59,840 bases of DNA, taken from contig NZ_JANGCE010000023.1 of NCBI RefSeq assembly GCF_024462775.1, positions 1 through 59,840 of the forward strand, in the 5' to 3' direction. The position numbers and the translations under genes were made by a program. Positions 40,904 to 49,408 of this stretch are shown piece by piece (the first letter of the stretch is position 1; each line of letters starts with the position of its first letter). Source of the DNA: Butyricicoccus faecihominis. GTDB lineage: Bacteria; Bacillota; Clostridia; Oscillospirales; Butyricicoccaceae. Under the pieces are notes generated by a model. It was not told where the DNA came from and did no database searches. It was given only the letters and a program-made list of their open reading frames with translations.

Positions 40904-41662
40904 ATGCTGCATGTACAAAACATTGAAAAATATTACGGAAGCAAAAACAACGTGACCAAGGCGCTCGACCGCATCAGCTTTGACGTGACGGACGGTGAAT
41001 TCATCGCCATCATGGGCGCGTCCGGCAGCGGCAAGACCACGCTGCTCAACTGTATTTCCACCATCGACACGGTAAGCGCGGGCAGTATTTTGCTGGACGG
41101 CGAGGATATCGCCGACCTGCCGCAGAGCGAGCTTGCCCGCTTCCGACGGGAGAGGCTGGGCTTTGTCTTTCAGGATTTCAACCTGTTGGACACGCTGACG
41201 CTAGAAGAAAATATCGGCCTTGCCCTTACGATCAACCACGCGGACAGCCGCACCGTGCAAAAGCAGGTCATGAACGTGGCGCAAAAGCTGGGCATCGAGG
41301 ACGTGCTGGGCAAGTTCCCCTATCAGGTATCCGGCGGACAAAAGCAGCGCGCGGCCTGCGCCCGCGCCATGGTGGCCGGGCAATCGCTCATTCTGGCCGA
41401 CGAACCCACCGGCGCGCTGGATTCCAAGGCTTCCAAAAACCTGTTGGAGATTATGTCGCGCATGAACCGGGATATGGGCGCTACCATCCTTATGGTCACG
41501 CACGACGCGTACAGCGCCAGCTATGCTTCGCGCGTGCTGTTTCTGAAAGACGGGCGGCTGTTCAACGAGCTGATCCGCGCGGACCGCACCCGGACCGTGC
41601 TTTACCACGAAATACTCGACGTGCTGGCTCTGCTGGGGGGTGACGTCAGTGACGTTATCTAA
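40904..41662 (+). CDS. BceA-like ABC transporter ATPase
   Basis: 252 residues, ATG 40904 after AAGGAGGG. Walker A GASGSGKTT, Q-loop FVFQDFNLL, signature VSGGQKQRAACARAM, Walker B LILADEPTGALD and H-loop VTHD. It overlaps the permease start by 23 bases. In Bce systems the ATPase drives target-lipid release from peptide antibiotics and signals flux to the kinase. Confidence 0.94.
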   Translation: MLHVQNIEKYYGSKNNVTKALDRISFDVTDGEFIAIMGASGSGKTTLLNCISTIDTVSAGSILLDGEDIADLPQSELARFRRERLGFVFQDFNLLDTLTLEENIGLALTINHADSRTVQKQVMNVAQKLGIEDVLGKFPYQVSGGQKQRAACARAMVAGQSLILADEPTGALDSKASKNLLEIMSRMNRDMGATILMVTHDAYSASYASRVLFLKDGRLFNELIRADRTRTVLYHEILDVLALLGGDVSDVI

Positions 41663-43592
41663 GCTTTCCCTGCGCAACGCCCGGCGGCAGGCGCGCGACT
41701 ATCTGGTCTACTTTGTCACGATCGTCATGGCCGCCGCGCTGGTCTATGCTTTTAACGGGCTGGTCTTCTCGCAGGAGATCCGCACGCTTTCCAGCATGAT
41801 GGACAGCCTTCCTCTCGTGATCGTTTTGTCCAGTCTGGTGGTTATCGGTATCATCGGTTGGCTGGTGCAGTACACCACCACCTTTATGCTGGCCAAGCGC
41901 AGCCGCGAGCTCGGCACCTATATCCTGATCGGTCTGGAAAGCCGTCAGGTCGCCCGGCTGTTTTTCTTGGAAAATCTAGCCGTCGGCGGTATCGCGCTGG
42001 TTTTAGGCACGCTGCTCGGCAATCTGTTCTTTCAGGCGCTGCGCGCCATCACGTTGGCGCTGTTCGGCGCGCCCTACACGTTTAGCTTTGCCTTTTCCCT
42101 GCCGGCCATTCTGCTCACGCTATTCTATTTCGCGCTGATGTACCTGTTCGCGCTTTTTAAGAGCCGCAAGCGCATCCGCACCATGAAAATTTGCGACTTA
42201 ATTTACTTTGACCGCCAAAACGAAGGCGAGGTTATCCAAAAAAGCCGCTTAAGACGCAGAATTTTCATCGTTTCCATCGTTTGCGGCGTCATCGGCACGC
42301 TGCTGCTTCTTTTGCGCAATTTGCTATTCGGCATCATAGGCGCGGGTTTCATTATTTTTTTCCTGTTCGGCTTCTTTCTCAGCTTTTCCTCCGGCGTACC
42401 CGCCTATTTCGACAAGCGGCCGGGGAAAAAGTATAAGGGGCACACGCTGCTGATCTTCCGTTCCCTTTCGGCCAAGCTGGCCACTATGGGCGTGGTCATG
42501 GCGACGATCGCCCTGTTGTTTACCGCCACGCTGATCAGCGAGGGCACCGGCCTGCTGTTCCACACCATGTTTCAAAGCCGCACGGAGCAGACCACCTGCT
42601 TCGACCTGTTTATCGGCTCCACCGGGCGGGACGACACCCGCTTTGACGATTACCTGACTTATATCGACGCTAACATCCCGGTGCGCGATTTCCGGGAGTA
42701 TCCTATCTATCAGGGTGAAAATTTGCAGGTCACAAATTATGTCGAAAATCACGCGGACTATTGGAAGCTGTTTGACTGCGACACCCTGATGAAAGCCAGC
42801 GACTACACCGCGCTGCGCGCCATGCTGGGCTATCCCGCGGTTTCACTGGAACCGGGCGAGTATGTGGTCCACTGCATGCCCTATCTGGAAAGCGTGATGC
42901 GGGGCTATACCGAAGCCCTGACCGTGGGCGGCAAGTCTCTACTGCCGGGCGGCGTTTATACGGAAACCTTTACCCAGTCCCTCTGGGACGGCAACGGCCG
43001 CGGCTTTGTGCTCGTCGTGCCCGACGCGGTAGCCGAAGCCCGGCCGGTCAACCACAGCATCTACGCCGCTATGACGGACGCGCCGGTGCCTGCCGCCGAC
43101 TATCGCGCTCTGTCCGATATCCGCGACGCAAGGGACGAAACGATCGACGGGTACGACACGCTTTTCTCCAAGGCCGCTGTCGAGGCGGAGAACGCCTCGT
43201 CGTACGCGATCATCGTCTTTCCGCTTTTCTATCTGGCGCTGGTACTCACCATGGTGTCCGCCACCATCCTGACCATTCAGCAGCTCAGCGAGACCGACCG
43301 CTACCACCGACAATTTGAACTTTTGCACAAGCTGGGGATGGAGCGCCGTGAAATGAAGCAGGCCCTATACCGGCAGTTCGCGATCTACTATACCATGCCC
43401 GCCGTGCCGCCGCTGTTCATCAGCATCCCCTTTATTCTGGCGCTGGGCGGCGCGCTCGATCCCGGCGATCTGGCCGGGCCCGCGCAGCTTTTCCAAATCG
43501 CGGGCATTACCCTTGGCATCTTCTTTTTCATCTATTTCGTTTATATCCTGACGGCCTACGTCAGCATGAAACGAAACGTCCTGCCCGCGTAA
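41640..43592 (+). CDS. BceB-like ABC permease
   Basis: 650 residues; GTG at 41640 or 41649 (the latter has better spacing to the G-rich SD). Ten predicted membrane segments in the BceB order, with a large extracellular domain of about 200 residues between segments 7 and 8 (about 310-515). FtsX-type segments flank it. Role: peptide-antibiotic (for example bacitracin or lantibiotic-type) detoxification and sensing. The region ahead of the ATPase gene carries an imperfect dyad around GATACC/GGTATC that may be the regulator site. Confidence 0.9.
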   Translation: MTSVTLSKLSLRNARRQARDYLVYFVTIVMAAALVYAFNGLVFSQEIRTLSSMMDSLPLVIVLSSLVVIGIIGWLVQYTTTFMLAKRSRELGTYILIGLESRQVARLFFLENLAVGGIALVLGTLLGNLFFQALRAITLALFGAPYTFSFAFSLPAILLTLFYFALMYLFALFKSRKRIRTMKICDLIYFDRQNEGEVIQKSRLRRRIFIVSIVCGVIGTLLLLLRNLLFGIIGAGFIIFFLFGFFLSFSSGVPAYFDKRPGKKYKGHTLLIFRSLSAKLATMGVVMATIALLFTATLISEGTGLLFHTMFQSRTEQTTCFDLFIGSTGRDDTRFDDYLTYIDANIPVRDFREYPIYQGENLQVTNYVENHADYWKLFDCDTLMKASDYTALRAMLGYPAVSLEPGEYVVHCMPYLESVMRGYTEALTVGGKSLLPGGVYTETFTQSLWDGNGRGFVLVVPDAVAEARPVNHSIYAAMTDAPVPAADYRALSDIRDARDETIDGYDTLFSKAAVEAENASSYAIIVFPLFYLALVLTMVSATILTIQQLSETDRYHRQFELLHKLGMERREMKQALYRQFAIYYTMPAVPPLFISIPFILALGGALDPGDLAGPAQLFQIAGITLGIFFFIYFVYILTAYVSMKRNVLPA

Positions 43593-43618
43593 CACCGCTT
43601 TCTATTTGCACACAAAAA

Positions 43619-43645
43619 AGCACCGCCAAAAGCGGTGCTTTTTCT
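43619..43645 (+). terminator. Terminator of the Bce module
   Basis: 8-bp stem agcaccgc/gcggtgct (43619-43626 / 43632-43639) followed by TTTTT. Confidence 0.88.
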
Positions 43646-43649
43646 ATGC

Positions 43650-43682
43650 TACGAGTGTATGGACTTGAACCTGCGCAACTCC
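43650..43682 (-). other. tRNA 3'-end-like fragment (possible attachment scar)
   Basis: On the minus strand GCAGGTTCAAGTCC, then ACACTCGTAGCA. This resembles a T-loop and acceptor 3' half of a tRNA, but without a matching 5' half or a stable T-stem. It lies at the left edge of the 43.6-54.3 kb island. Confidence 0.35.
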
Positions 43683-43775
43683 CCCCTTTTTAGCTTGTTA
43701 TCTTGTCGAAAAACGGCATATATTTGCGCTTATGAAGTGAGAAACTTTGTAAAACCCAGTGTTTAATCCACTTTT

Positions 43776-43934
43776 TTACAACAAGGCAAAAACGATTTTT
43801 ATATTTAATAGCCACACCTTTTCCTCATTAGTCAGTTCGAAGTCATAGGGAACCGCTCTCTGGTTGATTCTTCCGTTTATTTTGTCCGCCCTGAGTCCCG
43901 GCGGGAGAGCCGTGGTGTTTTTGAGGTCCGACAT
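43776..43934 (-). CDS. 52-residue hypothetical protein at island edge
   Basis: ATG 43934 to TAA 43776. The product begins MSDLKNTTALPPGLRADK and runs through INQRAVPYDFELTNEEKVW to a hydrophobic tail (LLNIKIVFALL). The composition is protein-like and the initiating ATG falls within the flanking hairpin repeat. Possibly a remnant of a mobile-element gene; no family recognised. Confidence 0.4.
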   Translation of the reverse strand: MSDLKNTTALPPGLRADKINGRINQRAVPYDFELTNEEKVWLLNIKIVFALL

Positions 43935-43999
43935 CAAAAATCGAGGCCCTCAGCTTTTCACAGTTGAAGGCCTCGGAAGGCTTAAAACACTGGTTTTTC
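43926..43999. repeat. Island-flanking hairpin repeat, left copy
   Basis: About 74 bases starting gtccgacatc, with a 12-bp G-U-tolerant stem (gaggccctcagc / gttgaaggcctc, 43943-43954 / 43963-43974) and ending aaaacactggtttttc. The right copy is at 54167-54242, same orientation, about 85% identical by eye. Between this and 44085 nothing else is seen. Confidence 0.75.
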
Positions 44000-44084
44000 A
44001 AATCTTTCCCGTACAAATAATACGATAGATGTCATTAAACGCAATGGGAACCCGTTCTGTGGTGGAAACGCTGCATCCCCATGC

Positions 44085-47000
44085 CTACCGCTTCCGGTTT
44101 ATACATCGATCCAGCAGCTTCAGCAGCCGCTCCATTTGAATCGGCTTTGATAGGTGCCCGTTCATACCGCTTGCAATGGATTTTATGCTATCCTCGTCAA
44201 AGGCGTTGGCGGAGAGGGCAATGATGGGGACGCTGCGGGCGTCTGGTCTGCCGGATGTGCGGATGCGCCGCGTGGCCTCCAGACCGTCCATCACCGGCAT
44301 CCGAATGTCCATCAAAATAGCCTCGAACAGCCCCGGCTCTCCGGCGCAGAACTTATCCACCGCCTCGCTGCCGTCGGCGGCGCCCTCAACAATAAAGCCG
44401 TGCATTTCCAGAAGAGTCTGGGCGATCTCCCGGTTCAGTTCATTGTCCTCCACTAGCAAAACCTTGCAGCCGTTGAAATCCGGAAGAGTCTTTTCCGGTG
44501 CCTGCGCGGCAGCTTTGACGGGTTCCTGTTCCGCATAGCCGAGGGCCAGCGTAAAGAAGAATTCTGAGCCCTTATCTACCTCGCTGTATACTTCCAGTGT
44601 TCCACCCATCATTTGAACCAGCCGACTGGATATGGACAGGCCCAGACCTGTGCCTCCGCGACGGGAATCCGCAGCGGAATCCGCCTGCTCAAAAGCATTG
44701 AAAATGTGTGTGGCAGCGGACTCAGCTATGCCGATACCGGTGTCGATCACAGAGAAGCGAAGGATAGCCGCAGGTTCCGCCTCCAGTTCCTCCACGCGGA
44801 CGGTTATAGTACCCCGGTCGGTAAATTTGACAGCGTTGCCGATGATATTGACCAGCACCTGATTAAGCCGCAGGCCATCCGCCATGAGGAGACGGTTCTC
44901 TCTGCGCCCATCTTTAAAGCGAAGGGTCAAATGCTTTTCTCCGGCCTGTGCCTGAAACAGCGCTTCCAGCTCGGCGAGCAGCTGGGAGAGGTCCATAACC
45001 TCGCGTTTCAGCTCCAGCTTGCCGCTCTCAATGCGGGACATATCCAGAATGTCGTTGATGAGGCTTAGAAGGTATCCGTTGGCCGCCTCTATTTTTCTTA
45101 AACAATCCAGTATCTTGGCATGGTCGTCCACCACGCTCTTAGCGATGGTGGTCATGCCGCTGATGGCGTTCATGGGGGTGCGGATCTCGTGACTCATGTG
45201 CGAGAGAAAATCCGTCTTGGCCTGACTCACCGCGTCCGCTTTCGATTTCATGATAAAGGAGGGGACGATCTTCACCAGCTCCTTCAACAGTTTCCGCTGC
45301 TCCGGGGTCCACTGATAGTCACCCTGATCCACCTCAAAGCTCATGGAGCCCGCATATTCGCCATGATCCCAGATCGCGGCATGGAGGCAGGAGGCAATAT
45401 CAGAGATACCCTCCCGGACATTGTGGTCCGCCAGACCGTCCTCGTCGTACATGTTGGCGCAGTTATCGAAATCCTCCTCAGAGACATAGAAATTCTGGCC
45501 CAGCTGAAGGTCGGCCCTATTGCGCGCCCACTGATGGGTAAAACGATAACTCAGAAACGCCCGGTTGTTTTCAATAATTGATACCCTGTCAAAATGGAAT
45601 GATTTTCCGATGCGGGAGAGCAGCAGGAAAACGGCGTCGTCCAGATTCTTGGATTTGCCCAATAAGTCCAAGGCAAAAGACACCAAATCGTCACCTGACC
45701 GGAAGGCCTCGTGTTTAATGTCGTTGATGGGATGCTCCTCCGTGTAAAGCTTCGTCAGGAGGATACCCAACTCATCGGATGTGTCCAGATAGCAGGCGGC
45801 CCGTCCCTTGCCGTGCGCCTTGACATATTGAAGGGTACTCTCGGCGCAGCGGTAGAGTGCGCTGTAATCGCCTGCCACTTCCGTGCTGCACATACCGATG
45901 CTGACGGAGATATGTAGGCCCTTTTCCGTGTCGGCGAGGAGTCCCCGCACCGACTCCGCAATCCGCGGCCCAATCACGGCGGCATCTTTTTTGCTGCTGT
46001 GCTTGAGGAAGAGCATGAACTCATCCCCGCCCAAGCGAATCTGGATATTGTCCGCCCCCGTCTCGGTAAATAGGACTTCTCCAACCTCCTGAAGGAGCGC
46101 GTCGGCGAATATCCCGCCCTCCTCCTGATCGATCATGCCAAAGTCGTCCATGTCCAATAGCATCATCACGCCATGCTCGTCCGGCGCCCGGCGCGTCAGA
46201 TAATCCCGGACCAGTTGAATCCCGCTCTCCTTATTGTAGAGCCCGGTCAGGTTATCTCTGGATTGTGCCGCCTGAAGCGCCTTCTCCATCTCTTTCTGAC
46301 GGGTAATGTTTTCCACGATCCCAACCGCCAGCTGCGGCGCGCCGTTCTCCCCACTTGAAATTACGGACAGCGTCACTCTGCACCAAAATGTACCATTTAG
46401 ACTGCTGTACTCACAGGCCGCGGTCCGCTCGCCGCGCTGGATGCGCTCGTACATCTCATAGTAGGCGGGGCGGCATACCTCGTCCACCTGTTCCACGGCA
46501 AAGCTGCGGGGCATATCCGCATAGTGCGCCCGGCTACGGTAGATAGAAGCGGTGCGCTCCGGCACCACGCACTCCCCACTCTGGGGGTAGTAGTAAAATT
46601 CACAGGTATTGGTATGCTCCAAGGCAAGATGAAGGATCTCGTTGCTTGCCTCCACCTGCTCGGCCAGACGCCGGTTACGCTGCTCGGACAGCTTTCGCTC
46701 GGTGTTGTCCAGATAGACCCCTTGAATAATCTCTTTTCCGTCGCTGTCCAGAAGGACCTCGGTACTACCGATAATCCAGCAGGTTGTCCCATCTTTTTTC
46801 TTGCGCAGACGGTACTCAAAGCTGGTTTTATCACCCGGACGCTGTAGCTTTTTGACCGCCTTCAGGATATATGCCCGGTCCTCCTCCACGATGAGGTCGG
46901 CCAGGTTCCATTCCTGTCTGGCCCAGAATTCCTCAGGAGTGTAGCCAAAGATACGAATGGCCTCCCGGTTGGCGCTTTTGAACACCACGGTCTGGCCCTC

Positions 47001-47930
47001 CATGCGGTACTGCACGATGCCGCAGAGGACGGATTGGAGCAGGTGGTCATACTGGAGCGCCAGCCGCTTTTGCTCCGCCGCCTGCCGCTCCAGACAATCC
47101 CGGGCCTCCATCTCGGCGGAGATATCACGGACTACACTGATGCAGATCGCCCGGCCGTCCTCAGACCGCCCCTTTTTTCCGATGGCGTTGACCCAGATAT
47201 AACTGCCGTCCTTTTTCAGCAGCCGGTATTGAAATTCATAGTCCGCTCTGGAGCAGTGGTCCGCCGTTACGATGTCCGTCACCCGTTCCCGATCCTCCGG
47301 ATGGATGCAGTTGACGACCTGCCCGCCGGTGGTCGCGATAAACTCTGTGTAGGTATAGCCCAGATAGCTCAGGATGCGGTCGTTGACGTAATAGAGGGGG
47401 AATCCCGGCTCTAAATAGCCCCCCAGTATACCGCCTGGTATGCTGCTTCCGAGAATGTCCAACGCTTTGCCCGTCATCCGCGCCTCCATTTGGGACCGGT
47501 TCAGGCAGGGGGAAGGGAAGAACTCCCCCTCCTCCTGCCGGCGATCCGGCGTGGATGCGTGTATGGAGGCGATGCTGCACACGCCGTCACTGACCTCCAC
47601 GCAAGTGGCGGACACACGAAACCAAACGGCTGCCTCCTTATGCCCCTTCGGCCAGATCGTGGCGGTGAGCAGGACCGACGCCCAGTGGTTTCCGCCGTCC
47701 GCCTCCTCCATCTTTTCATATTCAATTTCGCACGGGTCCGGCATTTCAGCGAACTCCGCACGCAGGATCTCTTCCACCTGACGGCGCCCGCAGGCCATCT
47801 CTGACTTTCCCGTCCCCAGCCACTGTACTTCTTCCGTCAGGTAAGCCAATGTTTGTTTCAGGTCGCGCCGGAGCAGATAGGCGTCAAAGAAGGAGCGGAC
47901 AAAAGCAGTGGCCGTACCTGATTGCATCAT
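44085..47930 (-). CDS. Giant PAS/GGDEF/hybrid sensor kinase
   Basis: 1281 residues, soluble. Order: SnoaL/NTF2-like domain (1-130); three PAS domains (about 150-275, 295-415, 430-550; GYTYTEFIATTGG, FGYTPEEFW); GGDEF domain with intact GGDEF (634-638) and MDDF metal residues; GAF-like region (about 745-900); HisKA His914 (FLSHMSHEIRTPMN); HATPase (VNIIGNAVKFT, DTGIGIAES, GGTGLGLSIS); receiver (LLVEDNELNRE, LMDIRMPVMDG). It thus combines a likely diguanylate cyclase with a phosphorelay in one chain, with no membrane anchor and no HPt. Third gene of the minus-strand island operon. Confidence 0.85.
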   Translation of the reverse strand: MMQSGTATAFVRSFFDAYLLRRDLKQTLAYLTEEVQWLGTGKSEMACGRRQVEEILRAEFAEMPDPCEIEYEKMEEADGGNHWASVLLTATIWPKGHKEAAVWFRVSATCVEVSDGVCSIASIHASTPDRRQEEGEFFPSPCLNRSQMEARMTGKALDILGSSIPGGILGGYLEPGFPLYYVNDRILSYLGYTYTEFIATTGGQVVNCIHPEDRERVTDIVTADHCSRADYEFQYRLLKKDGSYIWVNAIGKKGRSEDGRAICISVVRDISAEMEARDCLERQAAEQKRLALQYDHLLQSVLCGIVQYRMEGQTVVFKSANREAIRIFGYTPEEFWARQEWNLADLIVEEDRAYILKAVKKLQRPGDKTSFEYRLRKKKDGTTCWIIGSTEVLLDSDGKEIIQGVYLDNTERKLSEQRNRRLAEQVEASNEILHLALEHTNTCEFYYYPQSGECVVPERTASIYRSRAHYADMPRSFAVEQVDEVCRPAYYEMYERIQRGERTAACEYSSLNGTFWCRVTLSVISSGENGAPQLAVGIVENITRQKEMEKALQAAQSRDNLTGLYNKESGIQLVRDYLTRRAPDEHGVMMLLDMDDFGMIDQEEGGIFADALLQEVGEVLFTETGADNIQIRLGGDEFMLFLKHSSKKDAAVIGPRIAESVRGLLADTEKGLHISVSIGMCSTEVAGDYSALYRCAESTLQYVKAHGKGRAACYLDTSDELGILLTKLYTEEHPINDIKHEAFRSGDDLVSFALDLLGKSKNLDDAVFLLLSRIGKSFHFDRVSIIENNRAFLSYRFTHQWARNRADLQLGQNFYVSEEDFDNCANMYDEDGLADHNVREGISDIASCLHAAIWDHGEYAGSMSFEVDQGDYQWTPEQRKLLKELVKIVPSFIMKSKADAVSQAKTDFLSHMSHEIRTPMNAISGMTTIAKSVVDDHAKILDCLRKIEAANGYLLSLINDILDMSRIESGKLELKREVMDLSQLLAELEALFQAQAGEKHLTLRFKDGRRENRLLMADGLRLNQVLVNIIGNAVKFTDRGTITVRVEELEAEPAAILRFSVIDTGIGIAESAATHIFNAFEQADSAADSRRGGTGLGLSISSRLVQMMGGTLEVYSEVDKGSEFFFTLALGYAEQEPVKAAAQAPEKTLPDFNGCKVLLVEDNELNREIAQTLLEMHGFIVEGAADGSEAVDKFCAGEPGLFEAILMDIRMPVMDGLEATRRIRTSGRPDARSVPIIALSANAFDEDSIKSIASGMNGHLSKPIQMERLLKLLDRCINRKR

Positions 47931-47977
47931 GGCTCTTCCTATCCTTTCTCTTCATTCATCTGATTGCTGTACGAAGT

Positions 47978-48064
47978 ATCAAACCATGCTTCCAGAAAAT
48001 GCAGGTGGAAAAGCAATTGGAAGCAGTGGCAGGTAATTTTTCTTTCCCTGCCTTATGGTTTGAT
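47978..48064. repeat. Inverted repeat between lipoprotein and giant kinase genes
   Basis: Perfect 10-bp arms atcaaaccat (47978-47987) and atggtttgat (48055-48064), 67 bases apart, with a smaller inner hairpin (ggcagg/cctgcc). It could be a long mRNA hairpin separating expression of the two genes. Confidence 0.4.
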
Positions 48065-48088
48065 TTTAGCATTTTAAACGGCTTCGCG

Positions 48089-49402
48089 TCAGCCCGCCAT
48101 TTGAGCCATCTGCTCCAGCTGGAGCGCGTCAAACTCGTCCATAATCTCATCCACGCTTTTCCCCGCATACAGCTCCTGCACCAAAACGCAGGTAGTACCC
48201 CATTGCTCCAGATCGATCTCCGGGTTGGAGCCCGGAATCGACCGGCCTGCCTCCACGTTTTCATAAGCGGTGGCCAGAATGTCGGGGCGGTCATAGACGA
48301 TGTCCGTTCGGGGCGAGAAGCCGCCGCTGCTTTTCACCAGATCCGCGACCACTTCTTTGGACACCATCCGTTCCGCAAACTCTCTGGCCGCCTCCATGTG
48401 CTCCGTCTCATTGTTGATGCAGATACGCTGGGCGGCGTTCATGAGATTGACCTGCCCATATTCGTCGGTGGGGAAGCCAATAAACGCCATGTTGAATTCG
48501 TGGGTGCCGTAGACCTGATTCTGGATAGCCGTGTCATAGTGAACGACGAAAGCCACCTCCTGATTTAAAAACTGGTCCTTCTCGTCCCCGGCCTCCGCCG
48601 TCTTGGCAAAGTCCACGTCAAAGTAGCCCTTGTCCATCATCTCCTGTAAAAACTCAAAGCCCGGGCGCATGTACTGACTGATGGGCGTCTTTCCACTGTT
48701 GAGGGAAGAAATTTTTTCCTCCCTGCCGTCCTCGATGTAGAGCGAGGCGAAGCCCTGGGTCAGCACGAAAGTCTCCATCCACCAGCGGTTTGCCGCCAGG
48801 GGCGTAATCCCGTTCTCCTTCAGCACCTCGCAGCAGTGGAGAAAGTCCTGGGCTGTTTCAGGCAGCTCCAGGCCGCAGCGGTCCAGGAGGTCCTGGTTGA
48901 CGAACAGGCCGTAGCAGATCATGGTCATGGGCACGGAGATCACCTTCCCATCAATCGTACACTGATTGAGTGCGTCCTTCGTCATGTACTGCACGGCCTC
49001 CAGATCGGACAGATCGGTCAGGTAGCCCTCCCGGTATAGTTCGTACGCCACGTCTGGATTCATAATGTAGAGGTCGTCCCCCAAGTGGCTGCGCACGCGG
49101 TCCCGGACGGCATCGTCATAGCTCTTCTCCTGGTAATCCTTTGGGGTGTAGGATTTATAAGAGACCCCGATGTTCGTATGATTTTTCTCAAATTCGTCGA
49201 TGGCCATCTGCATGGCATGCAGGATGCCGCCCTCCCGGACCTCGTTTCCCATAGCCGTTGGGGAATAGAAGACGAGCTCCTCCTTTTCCTCCGGCACATC
49301 CTGATCCACAATGTAAGTACCCTTCTTACCGCATCCGGTCAGGCCCAAAAGCATACCAAGCGCGAGAAGCGCCGCCACTGTGCGTCTCATTTTACAAACC
49401 AT
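48089..49402 (-). CDS. Solute-binding lipoprotein without transporter partners
   Basis: 437 residues. The lipobox LGLTGC (about 19-24) follows a basic N-terminus. The mature part is an extracellular solute-binding protein of the family-1 (sugar) type (ELVFYSPTAMGNEV, AIDEFEKNHTNIGVSYKSY, MNAAQRICINNE). It starts 6 bases after the dCache hybrid-kinase gene, and no ABC permease or ATPase lies in the island. The arrangement suggests it feeds ligand to the kinase sensor domain rather than to a transporter. Confidence 0.85.
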   Translation of the reverse strand: MVCKMRRTVAALLALGMLLGLTGCGKKGTYIVDQDVPEEKEELVFYSPTAMGNEVREGGILHAMQMAIDEFEKNHTNIGVSYKSYTPKDYQEKSYDDAVRDRVRSHLGDDLYIMNPDVAYELYREGYLTDLSDLEAVQYMTKDALNQCTIDGKVISVPMTMICYGLFVNQDLLDRCGLELPETAQDFLHCCEVLKENGITPLAANRWWMETFVLTQGFASLYIEDGREEKISSLNSGKTPISQYMRPGFEFLQEMMDKGYFDVDFAKTAEAGDEKDQFLNQEVAFVVHYDTAIQNQVYGTHEFNMAFIGFPTDEYGQVNLMNAAQRICINNETEHMEAAREFAERMVSKEVVADLVKSSGGFSPRTDIVYDRPDILATAYENVEAGRSIPGSNPEIDLEQWGTTCVLVQELYAGKSVDEIMDEFDALQLEQMAQMAG

Positions 49403-49408
49403 TCTTCT

